This document shows, one piece after another, positions 34,280 through 49,200 of a DNA stretch of 64,000 nucleotides. The notes beneath the pieces were generated by a model. That model was not told where the DNA came from. It saw only the letters and a program-made list of their open reading frames with translations, and did not search any database. The position numbers were made by a program, and so were the translations under genes. Origin of the DNA: Daphnia pulex (lineage: Eukaryota; Arthropoda; Branchiopoda; Diplostraca; Daphniidae); the NCBI RefSeq assembly GCF_021134715.1, contig NC_060026.1, forward strand, positions 13,879,001 through 13,943,000, in the 5' to 3' direction. How positions within the stretch are numbered: position 1 is the stretch's first letter; every line of letters begins with the position of its first letter.

Positions 34280-37200
34280 ATGATGGATCATCATGGACCA
34301 ACGGTCAGACTGCCGACCAAGATCCCGAGGCTGGTGCTGGTCCACCTTTTTGTAGCTGCGCTCCTCACGGTCGAATCGTCGTCGACGTCGTTGTCATCGG
34401 CGCTGCTCCTCATCCCGGCAGATTCACAGCGTCCAGCGCCGATTTCTTCACGGCCGCCGTCATCCGACGAGGCGGCCGCCAACAGCATCGACACCTCCGA
34501 CGATGAATGTGAGTCCTTCTCCCGCCTGTCCGTCCGTCTCTTTCACTCCTTTTGTTACACTCTCGGTGGGTGTCCAGCAGCAGCAGCAGCTGAGTGACTG
34601 GTCATATCGCTGGATGCGCCGGATTGTTGAAGGCGACACGACAGCAGGAAATGCGCGTCCATTTTCCATTCCATCCGCTCGCGACTGAATGGGCCGCATC
34701 TTCTGCTGGATGCGTCCCTTTTGATGAAGATGATCCAGCAGCTGTAGCGTCTCTGATCCTCGATTTCCAAATGGCCATTCACCTCCTTTCCCTTTCCTTC
34801 TAGCTTCCTGGAGAGGATTTAAAAAGTCCATATGATGACGCCATATTCCTAAGAAAATAAATTGATAAAAAACAATCAAAATTAATTCAAAATAGTTCCC
34901 GATAGTTCCTCGATAACATTCCATCATATCGCACTATGATGAGAAATAGACACAACAAATAAAATCCAATCCAATCCAAATAAGAAATGGATGGAAAAGA
35001 TACAAGGAAAAGACTGCGTTCAAGAAGAAGAAGCACTGTGTTCGAGTGAATTTACGAAATTACATTCTGGAGGCTTTTTCGATCCCACTAGATCTGAAAG
35101 AATGTCATACAAAGAAAAGTATCACGCCTGGCCGAAATCACACCCATTGATCTCATCGCTGGCTCCCGCGTTCTGGGTGACCTTTTAAAAAATCGATGAG
35201 GTTTACTTCGTGTCTATGTTGTCGCACACAGAGTAAAAACTGCGAAAGAACGAACGATTTCCACAAAGTGTGCCCCTGCTGAATTATTGATTTCATCGTT
35301 GCTGTATAATTGTGTAACAGGAGTGGTCTAGTCAATTAAACATTTCCGATTTTTGAATGAACTTTTATGATCTTTCATAACCGATTACACGTTGAACTGA
35401 CAGAAAAGCTCTAGATCTAGACCCAATCGATCGAATAAGTTATAATATACCATAAGTAGTAGTATCGACAATCTATCACTACAAAAGATGAATAATAGAT
35501 CATCCAACAATGTCAAGTGAATGTTGTAACAATTCCAATAAAAAAATAAGAGCCGATCAATAAGGCACTGACACAGCAGATTGGCAGATATCCGAGACAT
35601 AAGAAATCGTAAGAAATGCAAAACAGCGGACGGCTCCAGCACTGATTCGTGTTTGTCGGGAGAGCACGAACTACTTAGAAGTCAAGGATCTAGATGTTTG
35701 AGGATCTTTTATGTACAAAAATAAACTGAAAGTTGAAACTTGGGATGAATAAAGGACAACTAATGGAGTCATGCAGTCAAGTGGACATGTGTTGTCTCAA
35801 TGTCTCGGTCTCCCAAGAAGATACTTTTGTGAGTAATCCTATTGATCACTTCCTTTAGAATTCTTTTTTAAAAGTCATTATTTAAATTTAAATGATTCAG
35901 ACGTACGAAATTCCACTGAAAACGTATTGTCTCATCTAACTATATGCATAGACGTATTTGACTACTTTCAACAGGACCCAAAATGTAAATGAAGTTTAAC
36001 GACTCGTCCATTGTTGTGCCATCACACGCTCATCATTCCTCATTACGAAAAATTAGGCAACTCTCTTACCTCACAGTCTAGCCCTTACAATCTACAACTT
36101 AATCTACATATAAAACTTAACAGAAATGAAAAACTTACTCGATCATAACTGCTATGTGGTCCAACTGATGGTCAACACAGACGTGAACACTGAACACGTG
36201 AATGAAAAAAGCGCGAAAATGTAACACACAGCTCCATCGACGAATCTCACAGGCCACAGCTCACAGGGCCCGTCCCTTCTATTCAATTCAACTGAAGCTG
36301 CGTTGCAATTCTAACAATGACAATGGTTAAATAATTTTTTTTTAGATGAATTTCAAAAATATTTTTTTTAATTGGATTAATTTACTGGCCATGATTCTAT
36401 AGTAGTAATTCAATCAGAAATACTTTAAAATTAAAATTATTAATGTAATGATTCGAATAAAAACAAATTGCAACACTGCTCTGAATCACAGAATCAGAAC
36501 TCCTCATTGTTAGTAATATAATTCGATGGACAGCATGTTGGTCATTTTCGCGCTTCTTTTTTCACGAGTATCACGACGAATGAACCAGATTGAGTAAGTT
36601 CTCCATTCCTAGCTTATATTTGTTGTTTGTTATCTTGCTTGTCAGTTGTCACTCCAAAATGATGTCCATCGTTCGACTCCCTCCCACACGCTTTTATCAT
36701 TTAACTTGTTTTGCACTTTCCTAACATTCCCTCTTCGTCACTGTATGATTACCATCACGTCCAAAGGTCTTTGCTAAGCATTCGTCAGTAGGTAGAAGTG
36801 CTCGAGCCCTCCATTAAATTTTAATTTCAATTGCGTACTGTGGGTTGCGTTGTACGTTGCGTTGTACGTTCGATATGTCAATGTGTCCATGTCAACCTTT
36901 TGCGAGTTTTGTTGAAATCAAGTAAGATACCAAAAATAACGTTGGGTATGGTCATGAACGTCCAATTTCACTTGTTTCTATTTCCGTCCCACTATGGGGC
37001 TCTTTCACATCTGTTTTATTTAGCCGATTTATCTGGCAACGCAGCATGGCGCCGTCTTTTGGTAGGGCAAAAACGGGGAGAAGAAGGAGAATGGGAGGAA
37101 TGGGAGGGAGGAGGGCGTCCTCCCATTCTCCCTCTTCTCCCGTTTTTGCCCTACCAAAAGACGGCGCCATGCTGCGTTGCCAGATAAATCGGCTAAATAA

Positions 37201-40200
37201 AACAGATGTGAAAGAGCCCTATACCTACATGTCGACCATTATTCGGTAATGCAAATTGTCTAGTGAAAGTGTAGGTGGATGTGGGTGTTTTCCATCAGGT
37301 CCAAATAAATTTTTTAGTAGATTTCTTTCCGGAAAGATGATACGAAATTTCATTTCCAATTCAAGTGAATGGCAACTCATAATCTTTCTTTTACTTCTAT
37401 TCTGATGTAGAACGTACATGACAAAATTGATCTACTCCCACCATCTTTTCTCTTCATCTTTTATCGCCCTACTTGTTTATGTCGTATGTTTATGCATTGG
37501 ATATTGTTGAGCTGCATTTGTTTTATTACGCTTATCGTTTCCATGGCACCGCCCAACTACAAACTACAAAGAGAAGAGAAGCAATGAATCCCCACCCTAC
37601 CATCACCAGTAAACAAAGTCTTGTTCGATGTAGGGGCCCAACAGTTCAGATTGCGAAAGATTTTACGGTTTTATGATCTCGTCGAAATTTTACTGGCACA
37701 AGAGCAATGAATATTTATCTATTCTCTTGCTCTACGATGATGGAGAATCGAATGTTCTAGTCTGATACACCACATGCGTTGGATAATAAATCAACTTTGA
37801 ATCTCCCCCTCCCATCAACGATCCCGCCTTATCTTTTATAAATTCCCCTCGATCGAATCGAATGGGAGGAACAAAAACAGAAATGAGAAATTCATGTTGC
37901 GTGGACGATACACTTTTCGTTCCTGATAGTTTTCGGTCGTGTCTGCATTTGTAATAAGGAAATATTTTAGGATCATTGTAAACACATTTTTAAACGCACA
38001 AACCTTGAAAGTTCGTCATCATCATCATCATCAGAAATGATGAGAGAAAATAGGTTCAGTCGTCCAAAACATTTTCAAAAAATTCTCTTATCTGTAACCC
38101 ACAAAATCCCAACGATCCTTACAAAAATGTCTATAGAATCTCTGAAATCAATTAAGCAAGTGTGCAACTTTTGGGGGATCTGACCGCTCCATTAATCACT
38201 TTGATTTTGTTGTAACACCATTCGATGGATGATTGATGGTGGTGACGACGCCTGGCAATTTTCCAATCGATTCTGATTCTTTTCTTTTCAAATTTATTCC
38301 TTAGCCGTTAGATTGGAGAAGGTGTCGGTGTTGAGCGGCCGGACAGCCGAGTTGCCGTGTGACATTTCCCCACCGCCACTCGATTCCCTTTACCTCGTCC
38401 TGTGGTACAAGAACAACTCGGATTTCCCCATTTACAAGTAAGTCGAAGTCGCAAATTCATTTTCAACTTTTTCGTTGTCGCTTTAGCAATTGCACCGATT
38501 CGCTGATAATTCAATTGGCAAATTGCAGTAAAGAGTGTGGACAAATGATTGTGGAAATTGCCGTTGCGGCCAATGAAGTCAATTCAAAGTCTAACTTGAC
38601 TGGTCAACGTGCGTATTTATGACGTTTGAAGTTCACGTCATAAACTGATGGACTAGCCATAGCACATGCGATTTCCCATTTGTGTGTCCCTGAACAGACA
38701 CACAAGTTTGAAATCCATTTGCGTGAAAAATCAATTCCTGTCGTTACCAATCAAACATGTAATAGGAATCGAATGTGAATCTTCACTGAAGGAACAATAT
38801 GCGTAATGTATTGTTGAATTAAACAGGTACGACGCTCGTCGTTCTCGGGAGAGTTACCGCCAACAACAGACGCAACACGACAGTCAGATGCTTTTGCTGC
38901 AACAACAACAGGAACAACAAGGACATCAGCAGCAGCAACAACAACAAACGTCGTCAATTGCTTCAACTGCCAGTCGAGTTCATTTCCAATTCGACAGTCA
39001 CCCGGAGGCTCTTTTATTATTGAATAACGTCGGCGATCACGACGAGGGAATTTACCGGTGCCGAGTGGATTTTGGTCGGTCGCCAACTCGCAACGTCCTC
39101 GTCCAACTCACCGTCGTCGGTATAATTTCACATTTAAACTTGATTCTAACTTGAGGTTATTACAATTGTTCATGTTTCGTGTTGTCTGTGATCTATGCGA
39201 CGCCCAAAGATTTGGTTCACTCCGATCTCGATCGATAGGAAGATGCGTGTCGTGTTATGTAAATGAGATGTTGTAGCAGAGGAAGGTTGGGGGGAGTTGT
39301 GTTTCACCATTAACATTTTGGAATCAAACAAGTCCTGTGACTCCCACTGGGAACAACAGGAATAATGAGTGGGGAGGATTATTCTTGTAGCGATCGATCC
39401 ATTTTGGAGTGATGAAACAAAAGAGACAAAGGATTTTGCTAAATTGGCGACAAGATGGATGATTTTCAAAAGAATTGATTATTTGTATTTTTTCCTGTAA
39501 TTGTTTGTTTAGTGCCGCCGGGAAAGATCCGCATCATCGAGGACAATCGCCAAGTCTCGTCCGTCATCGGCCCTTACGACGAAGGGGCTCAACTTTCGCT
39601 CAATTGCATCGTCACTGGAGGTGAATTACGTCGGCATTCATCAGTCCCGTTCGAGTCTTTGAGCTCAATGCGGGCATTGATTGCAGCAACTCGTTCACTC
39701 TGCTCATTCGTTTGCTGTTGTTGTCGGACGAGTCTCGATCAATTTCCGCCTCATCCGCACAAACGGACAAACGGAGACACGACACAACAATCAACGACTC
39801 GACGGGTTTCGGGTTACAATTCCATTGCGCTGATGATTTGTGTCTCATTTTCCCCGGTGATTGTCAACTGATGGATTTTATTTTCTGTTTTCTGTTTTGC
39901 ACGAACGAAAACAGGTCGACCACGTCCGGAAGTGAGCTGGTGGTTGGACAACAAATTGGTAGATCACACGTACATTGGCACGTCGGAGAATGTCGTCCAG
40001 AATGTCCTGGTGATTCCGCAACTTCAACGCCACCACCTGCACGCCATTTTACGGTGCCAGGCGTCCAACTACTTTGGCGTCCGCAACAACACGCCGACCT
40101 ACACGCCGTACCCGACCATCGCCCCTTACGTACAACAACCTCCGCATCACAGCCGACAACAACAACAGCAGCAGAGCACGATCGTCTCCAGCGTTCAACT

Positions 40201-43200
40201 CGATCTCAATCGTGAGTCATTATTCATCTTCTATCCCTTTTAGATTTTACCTTTTGAAATGATCGTCATATTTAAGTTGATGTCCGTTGCGCCCGAGTTG
40301 GTTCATTCGCGGACTTTAAGCCGATTGTCCATCAGAGCTCGTCTACATGACATAAATACCAAAGGGAACATCCTGGTCTCGTTGATCCCCCGTGTCATGA
40401 ATAAAAAGTCCCGTCTAATCCGTTGCCGTCCGTCGTTTGATTCGACGATGATGGCCGTCGCTTTAGTCAAACATTGGGCCGGTGGATTTGATATGCGGAT
40501 GGTGCGGTCAAGTCCCAGTAATAGCGACGAATTCCCACAACCACCAACAGGATGAAACGTCGTCCATTTTAAATTTAAAAATTTTTTCTTTCGAGTCGAT
40601 AAATATTCACGGCCGACGTCCGTTCAAAGTCAAACGCCAACCGAATTCGCTCAAGAGGCAGCCGGAATCCACTGGTACATAAGAGGAGTGCCCTTTTCAG
40701 ACATGCCAAAGGGCCATGGGCCAATATCGGACGCGTGACGTCAACTTAAGTGGCGATGGGCACGCGAATATCACCAACTTTTGTGCCCGGCGTGACAGAC
40801 TCTTTGGATAAAATAGGAAAATCTGAAGGGGGATAGGGAAGCGCGTTTATAATATGCACAGACGACTGGCATGCGATATCATCCCCACGCAACGTAGCTA
40901 CCGAACTGTATAGTCCATTGCATTATGTATCGTCGTCTGCCGTCGCATTTTGAAGGAGGTGCACCTCATAAAAAGATGAGCCGGAGCGACAGCGGCTGTT
41001 GTATCAATTGTATTTTACGGCGGATGCAACTGGGAAAGTTGAATAGGAAAACCGGAACAGCCACCGGGGCTTTTCAGAGTAAGGGGGGGGGGACAATTTT
41101 TATGGGAGCGACTTTGCTTGTATCCACACACTGGGCCTTTCGATATGAAATTTATATGCAAAACGACCGACGACACTTTTTGGCATTTGACACGCCACAC
41201 GTTGGCACAGATACGGTGGCGCATGGCGTCCCCTTATCTTCACATGCCCAGCGCCTCTTTTCGTTGTGAATCTTTTGTGGAGAAGAAAAGGAGAATTCAC
41301 CTCGGAGTTTGTTCGTTGATTTCTTTTTCTTTCTCTTTTTTTATTGGCCGCACTCGCATCTTCGCTGTGAATGCGCCACTGACTTCCCCCATCTCATCGG
41401 AAACACTTTTGGCACTCGACATGTCACGAGACCTGCACTTTTCTCGTTGACAATTCAAGTCCATGCACTGAATAAATATTCCATTTCAAATTGCTCTTTC
41501 TTTTTTAAAGAGAGAAGAACAACATTGTCGTCGCTTCCTTTTGGCAAAAAGGAAACGATAAAAGTAGAAATCCGAGTAAATATTTGAATGCGCATCGTAC
41601 TCGGAGGGTCCTATTGTTTTTGTTGTTATTGTCATTCCCTTGGTATTTGTAGGATAAAACTTTCATTCATTCGTTCGTTCGAGGTAAAATAACTTTGGCA
41701 AAGAAATTCAAACAGAAGCAAAAGTGGCCCATTGTCTCCTAAAGTCGGCAGTTGTCGGCCATGAAACGACCCAATGGGCCATGTCGTCGTTTACCATTTT
41801 GAATTTGTCTTGTCCTACGATTTAACAAATGAAGTAAACTGCTGACGTAACCGTTAATAGCCGCAATTGAATAGACGAAAAAGAAAATACAAAATAGAAG
41901 GAAGAATGGTGACCGCATAAAAGCGTCGGCCAACGTCATAACTTTTTCACGTCATTCGCATTCCAAAGAGCTGAATCGATAATTCGGATTTAATCAAATT
42001 TCATTTCGATGCAAATTTCAAAAATTCTTTTCTCGACTGATATTGATCTGATATTAATTTGATCAGATTCAAACTACGGTATAGTAAAAGTAACGATGAT
42101 AATATTACTGCAAGAACTTGAAGCGAATAAAATTATTGCCGGACCAGAGTCAACGGGAAAAAGTTTTTTTCCGAAACGTCCATCGCGCCAAAGTTGTTGG
42201 AATGGCGCGAGGAGGAAAAGTGATGACGACGCCATGGATCAAGGCGTCCGCCAAGTTTCCGTGGCCGAACATTGCAATGCAACTGCGGTCGGCGAAAAAA
42301 AAGGGAAAAAGGAAGAAATCCATCGCTCATTGGCGTGATCCTTGGATGTGATTTGCTGCAAGTGGGTTGTAAAGTTATTTCAGGTCGGATGAGCCGAGCG
42401 GATGACGTCCAGCCAAAGTTTTGGTGTTGGGAACAACCCACACAACTCGGCTGTGGTGAATAGTCATTATATAGTGATTAGTTTTAAGTTTATTTGTTTG
42501 ATCTTTTTCTGTAAAATAATGACGAAAAAGGATAAGAAAACGAAAAGTAAAATTCAAGAAAATGAAAATGAAGCAGATGCGCCTTTCATCAAATGTCTAA
42601 TCCTTGCCGTTGTCGCTCCTAGACGCTGGTTTCTGCTTAATTATGGGTGCAACATTTCTTTTAATTTGGGATAAGAAACTTGTCTAATAACTCCTATAAT
42701 CAATCAACTTTCACTTGGGAAAAAAGATTATCGCCACAGCAGATTCGGCGTGAAACTCATCAAAAGATAAATCGTCGTTTGCGGATTTCCTTGACCAATC
42801 ATTGCGCCTAGCCGATAAAATCTTAACTGGTACACGCCGTTATTTGTGGCGATTGCTGACGACGATTGGGTATGAAGGACGACGACGATGTTTTCCTCTT
42901 GTGGAAAGGAAATGGCCGAGTAAGAGGAGCTCAGTGGTTTGGACAGGCTCACGGGTCGATAAGCGGATAGGACCTTCGCTAAGAGGCTTTATTCAACTGA
43001 AATGATGTTGGAGATCAACTAATAGGCTTTCACCGTCCTCGTCATCGCACGTTTTATATCCTGTTCACATTCTGAGACTTGCCCAGGCCAAAATCAATTG
43101 GAAAATTTAAATTGCCATTTTGATTCGATTCCGTGAAATGATTTTTAGTTTGACATTCACCGATCGCCTTTTGTTTTTTGATTGGCAGTGAGGCCGGTAT

Positions 43201-46200
43201 GGGTGGCCATCAGTGGAACAGAGAAGCCTCTCTCAGCCGGAAAATCCTACACGATCGAATGCGCCACTGGCGGATCCCGTCCTTCGGCCAACATTCACTG
43301 GTACCTGCACTCGATCCAGCAACAAGCCGCAACGGAACGGGTAAGATTATCGTCCATCCAATTTTTCCTGCCTTTTCCTGGTCCATCCAATTTCTTAATT
43401 GCAACAGCAACGACAGTTATAACGAGAGAAATTCACCTTGTCGCTTCAAATCTCATAAGAAGAAGAAGAGACGAGATTACATCCGACCGGATTTGGCGAT
43501 CCGAATTATTACCATTTCCATCCACCCAAATCCGCACGTGACTGGAATGATGAAAACATTTTTCTCGTTTCTTTTTCTTTTTCCCTTTAGGTGACGATGG
43601 ACGGGCGCAACACGACGAGCACATTGAAGTTGATTCCGTCGGCCAAGGATCACGATGCCGAATTGATCTGCTCCGCCTTCAATCCGGTAATGATTCCGGC
43701 CTCCAGTCGCAACGTCAGCAGCAGAGGCGACAACGAGGAAAATCATTTGGTGGCCAGGATTTTGTCGTTCCCGTCGTCGGTGGAGACTCGAAGAAAACTT
43801 GTCGTCCATTGTAAGAACCAACTTTCGTTTTTCTTCTTCCTTTTTTCTTTTAGTTTTTTAAGTTTTTTACACCGATCCACTTCCGCCCACTTCCTCTCAA
43901 CACAAAGACACTCATCCTGATGACGACGACGACGACGACTGGCGATGATGAGATTTTCAATAATGGAATGGGACAGCGTCGTGGGAAATGGCGCCGGATT
44001 CTTTTCTTTTTCGTGAGGGAGTTTCATTTTTTCCGTCTTCGTCCGTCTCCATTCATCCGCTAAAGGGAAAGGGGAAATCCAATCCCGCGACACACCAGGG
44101 GAGGGAACAAGATGTGGTGGCGTCTTTTGGATGATGTGAACTGGTTGCAACATCAGACGACATCCAGCAGGGATTCGTGTAGCAGAACGCGGACGAGGAA
44201 ATGTGCCGGAAATGGGAACTGCGGGAAATCCCAATCGGCGGGGATCCTGGCGCAGGGCAAATTCCGATACTAATAACTTTTTTGTTCCGTGTTGGGAGGA
44301 TCGTCTTATCTTTATGAGCTGCGTCGGCGTTTTGACGCTAATTCCACGTCCGCCGTCCGTCGAATCATTCAAAAACGAATTATGCGCCCAAAAGGATCGA
44401 ATGGCCAGCAGCTGCAGGACGGGATAAATCTGATCCTGATGCTGATCAAAGTTGCCAGGGATTAACGAATTATTTGCTGCCGCTCGTTTCCAAATGTCTC
44501 AATGACTCGGTGCTTGTACGTGTCTGCCGTTATGTAATTGCAACTGGATCGATTGGATGAACGGACGTTATAGGTTGCAAGAAATCGGGAAATTGGCGAG
44601 GGTCGGCCGGAAGGCGGAGGAAATGAGGAGCCAGTCGTCGTCGTGTGATTCGATTGCTCCTGCAACAAAAACGTCAACCTGCCAGTCTCTTTGACACGAC
44701 CACCAAAGTAAAGTCTCGACAAACCGAAAAAGAAAAAGGAGAAAAAAGGAGAAGAAAATGAATTGAAAGAAACTGGTGGGGCGACGACGACATTTATTGC
44801 AACAACAAACAGCCAAATGGCGTTGTGTTTCTCACGTACTTGATGGATCGATAAACAAAAAGGAGCGCCAAGGACTGGCAGATCCTCTCGTCTTTCCCAT
44901 TTTATTCGTTTAGTCTTTGGGTGACAAACAAAACAAGAGACGATGACAAAGTAGGAAAAAATAGAACAAACAAAATGGGACGACGAGGATTTTCTGTTCG
45001 AGGACGAGGGTGGCGGGGGCCCAAAAAATCGGGTCGGTCGTGCGTCACCGGAATCCCGCCGTTTCCTAAAAGATTTCACAGCGTACGAAAAAGGAAAATC
45101 TTCTGCAACTCCGCAGTGTCGCAGCGTCGGCATGGCGGCATCTGCTGCGACAAACGGACGATTAAACCTCCGTCGGTTTCATTTTAATCAAATGCGATCA
45201 AATGCCGTTGATCAAGAAAATGAACGAAAGAATTCCCGTGGCAGAAACCCAAACATTTTCACCTCCAATCCCAACCGCTGGATGGAATGGCCATTGACTT
45301 TTCAAGAAGAATTGCGCCGATGGATAAAATCCGATGCCATTCCCATCCGTCAGCTGATGATGTCGACGTCGATAATAAGCGAAGCGTCTCTGATGACGGG
45401 CAAGGCCCTCCGGCACTGCCACCGCCGCTCCTTGGCTCCCGCATTGACTGGATGCTGCCATGTTCTCTATTACATTTCGGGCTGAGCCTTTGTATATTGT
45501 CCCGTGTCTCTGTGTCTCTGCTGTGTGTGTCTGTGGGTAATGCGCGTGTGATTGGCTCTCGGCGTCGTCGTCTTCCCACTCACAGCACAGCGGCGGCTCT
45601 CAGCCGTCGACGGCGCATCACGTCGCGTCTTCACAGTCGACGACGACGGTCTTTTTTATTTCATCTTTTGGCCCGGATTCTCTTGCGGCGGCGGCGGAAG
45701 CAAAAAGCAGCAGCACTCCAATTAGGACAATCTTCCGATCCTTTCGGCGTCGGAATTTCCTTTTTTCTTCTTTTCTTTTTCCCGGTGGATTTTTTTCTTC
45801 TTTCGTTTTCTTCCGTTCTGAGGTTTGGAGTCTCTTTCATCCGATTAATCTTCCGGGTGACGATTGTCAATCCTTTAATAACCGGATCTTCCTTTTTTCC
45901 GACTAAAAATGCAAATTGGCGATTTTAAAATTCTTTTGTTTCCCCCCGTGTCAAATGTCAGTTGCTCCGACGGCGGAACTGGAACTGGGCCGCAACTTGA
46001 AACCGGATTCAATTGTCGAGGGCAACGACGTCTATTTCGAGTGTCGCATTCGCTGCAATCCGCCGCCGCATCGGATCCTGTGGACTCACGAGGTGAGTGG
46101 ATGAATTCTTCCTCGTTTTTCTTTTGCATATTCATCGCGGCGGTTGTTATTTTTTATTGGCGCCCCTATTAAAACGCGTATCGATCCTCTCGAGTTGCTT

Positions 46201-49200
46201 GTTGCTGGTGGCAAAAGGAAAACGTGAAAAATAGACGCCGACATTCGAATGAAAAGATTTTGCCATTCAAAGGAAATTGGAAATTTTGTTTCCCCTTTTC
46301 TGTTCCGCTGAACCGCAAAAGGATCTTGTTATTATTCGAATCGAGTCGCTCCTTCTCCGTGTACAACAAACAACGGAGATGTTTTTCTTTCCTCTTTTTT
46401 ATTATTTGCTGGTTGGGTTCTGGATGGGATAATAATAAAAGCGATGCAATGCACTGGGAATACCTCAGTTTTGCCGTTCCATTAAAATCGAATTTAATTG
46501 GATGTTACCTTTTATACTGCGTCTTTTGTACCGCGTGAACTTTGAATTTCTTGTCGTTACAAAAATAGTCGAAAAGTGCAAGGAATCTGAGTTGAGTCTA
46601 AAAAAAATTTTTTCTTTTGTCACTTTTAATTGAAATGATGATTTAGATTACTAGATTAGCAAATGAATTAGTTTTCCGTAAAATGTTATGTTATGTTATC
46701 TCTACTAATGAATCCTACAGGGTCAAAATGTGCGTGAAAATTCATCCGCCGGGGTCCTCATGGTGGAGCAAAGTTTAGTCATCCGGCGTGTCTCTCGTTT
46801 GCATTCCGGCCGCTACTCCTGCACGGCCATCAACACCGAAGGCACCGGACTCAGCAACACCGTCCAACTTCGCGTCATGTGTAAGTGGCAGCACCCGATC
46901 AAATTCAATCGCCTCTCTTTTATTGATCGATTGTCAAATTGCAGATCAGCCGATTTGCCGGCCCAATCAGAAATTTCTCTACGGGGTGGCCAAACAGGAG
47001 ACGGCCGTCGTCCGATGCCAAACTGACGCCATTCCGCCGGTAAATAAATTATTGGATATTTCAAATCTACACGAATGAAATTATTTTAAATAAAATGAAT
47101 TTTTCAATTTGGAACGACAGGCGAATTCGCACCGATGGGCGTTTAACACGTCGTCGTCGTCGTCCGAGATGACCGAACTGACCGTCAATCCGACACTTAT
47201 GACGCAACTGATCAACACCCACACCGAGGTGGTACGTCAATTTCTCGCAGAATTTCATTTTGAAATTTTCTATGGCAATTTAAAAATGTGGCGGGGAATT
47301 ATCGATCGGATGGAAACAATTCCAATTGGAGAAAGTACAGGCGTCGAAGATTCCGCCACATCCATTGATCGATCAAAATACTAAAATTCCCATTTGATTC
47401 TGGAAGTTGTTCTCGTTCCCATCGCTCTTCTCATCGGTTTTTCAAAGTGATTGAAAAATGGCGCCCAATTTGCCGTCGTCAATTTCTCGCGATGTGAATT
47501 GATTCGCTCGTGTCGATTTGCATAATGGAAATCCATCCACTGGAATGCGTTTCGATTGCCATCGGCGCGTCTATCCATCACCGAAATGAGTTTCCATTTT
47601 ATTGATTCCCGCGTTTGTCGCATTTCGATTTCTTCATGACGGAACCAACGAACCAACGAACGAGCGGCTGATGGGCGTGGGGCAACAACAAAAGACGAAA
47701 AGAGGCCGCGACGGATCACAGTGGCCCAGATGGACTTGTGTCAAAACCTTCAATCGCATTTACATTCGCAATCCGCCACACTCCCCCCATCAATATCCGG
47801 CAACCCTTTCGACATTATCCCAGTCACGTAAATGCGCAGCCGGAAATGTGTCTGCTGGCCTCGTCGTCCGTCTTTTTCTATGACCGAGGCCGCGCATTGA
47901 GCAGCGACGTCTGAAATCTCATCTGAAGAGACTCTGTGCAGCGCTGGGATTTGTTGATCCCTTTCCTGACCATCACGTTATTACATCGTCCCAATGCTCC
48001 CCAAGGAGCGTCCACTGATTCTTCATCCAACTTATTCATTCAGCCGAGCGACCGCACCCAATGAAGGGGAGGAGAATATCAGACGGACATTTTTTGTATC
48101 GAGATTTATTGGGAAAAGAGACGGGCAAACAAAGTCCATTTCAATCATTTTCGGGTGTTCCGGTCAGCAGTCAGTTGATTTATTTTTCTTGTACCAGCCA
48201 TTTCCATCCGCCCATAAAATTTATATTTTAAAAGCTGAAACCAATTTCCCTGAAAGCAAGTGGTGCGTGAACAATCCGGAAGAAGAAAAACATATTTTGC
48301 CTAATCCCATGTGACTATATCTTTATCTATTAAATTGGACATTGTTTTTTCTATGCCATTAAACTTGATGTCAAACACATTCAAATGAAACGTATACAAT
48401 TCTACGCCAATTGCAGGAAGGTGCTGACGAGGTGGTGCAGCAGGGCAGCGTCTTCTCCTATTCGCCGCAATCGGACCGGGACTACGGGAGTCTCCTCTGC
48501 TGGGCCCGCAACGACATTGGCGAACAGCGCGATCCTTGCGTCTACCGCATCTTCCTCGGAGTGCGACCCGATCCGCCGACCAACTGCTCGGTCGTCAACC
48601 AAACGGCCGACGCCATCGAAGTTTGGTGTCGGCCGGGATTCGACGGCGGCCAGTCGCAACAATTTCAGTTCGAAATCTTCGACACGCAATCGGCCGTTCT
48701 CCTCTACAACAAATCCGGACGCTATCCGCATCTGCGGGTCGGCAACTTGGAGTCTGGCCTCAAACTTTTCATCCAAGTCTCGGCGTTCAATCCGCGCGGC
48801 AGGTCCGCCCTCGTCCCGTTGGAGGCGTACACCATCAAAATCGCCGACAAACAAACAGGTGAATGAAACAATCGAAACAATGAAACATTTGGCCGTTATT
48901 TGGCAGATTAGCGCTCCCAAATTATATCGATCACGCGATCTCCAGCAGATTTCTGCGAACCGAAACTTCAATATTTATATAGTTGCCTTTCCCGCTTCCG
49001 CCCGCAGTCATTCCGGCTGACTTTCTTGGTCTCGCAAGTTTGACAGCTCAAGTTGGGTGAGGCTGGAAAAGAGTTGAGTGGCAAAGTGCCAACTCAACTT
49101 GTCTTTGACTGTGTTGCATGATGAAACATGATCAAATGCCTTTGCCGGAGTAATTCCGCCGGGGGTTTCCTTCCATAAATATTGCGGTTTCTGCCGCCTC

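Noticed and set aside
34460..34927. 155-codon minus-strand open frame
   Set aside because: Antisense to the first exon and intron of the receptor gene; no splice sites, domain or signal peptide.
36660..36700. GTTCGACTCCC resembling a tRNA B box
   Set aside because: No A box at the right distance and no stems; chance match.
39712..40215. 167-codon open frame overlapping the Ig2 exon
   Set aside because: Out of frame with the exon 39915-40211, which has clear Ig motifs and fitting phases.
45287..45928. 213-codon open frame in intron 7 of the receptor gene
   Set aside because: Arg/Ser/Phe-rich composition from CGA/CGT and TTTTC runs; no phase-compatible splice sites and no recognisable domain.
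48402..48971. 189-codon minus-strand open frame
   Set aside because: Antisense of the Ig5/FN3 exon; its openness follows from the GC-rich codon use of that exon.
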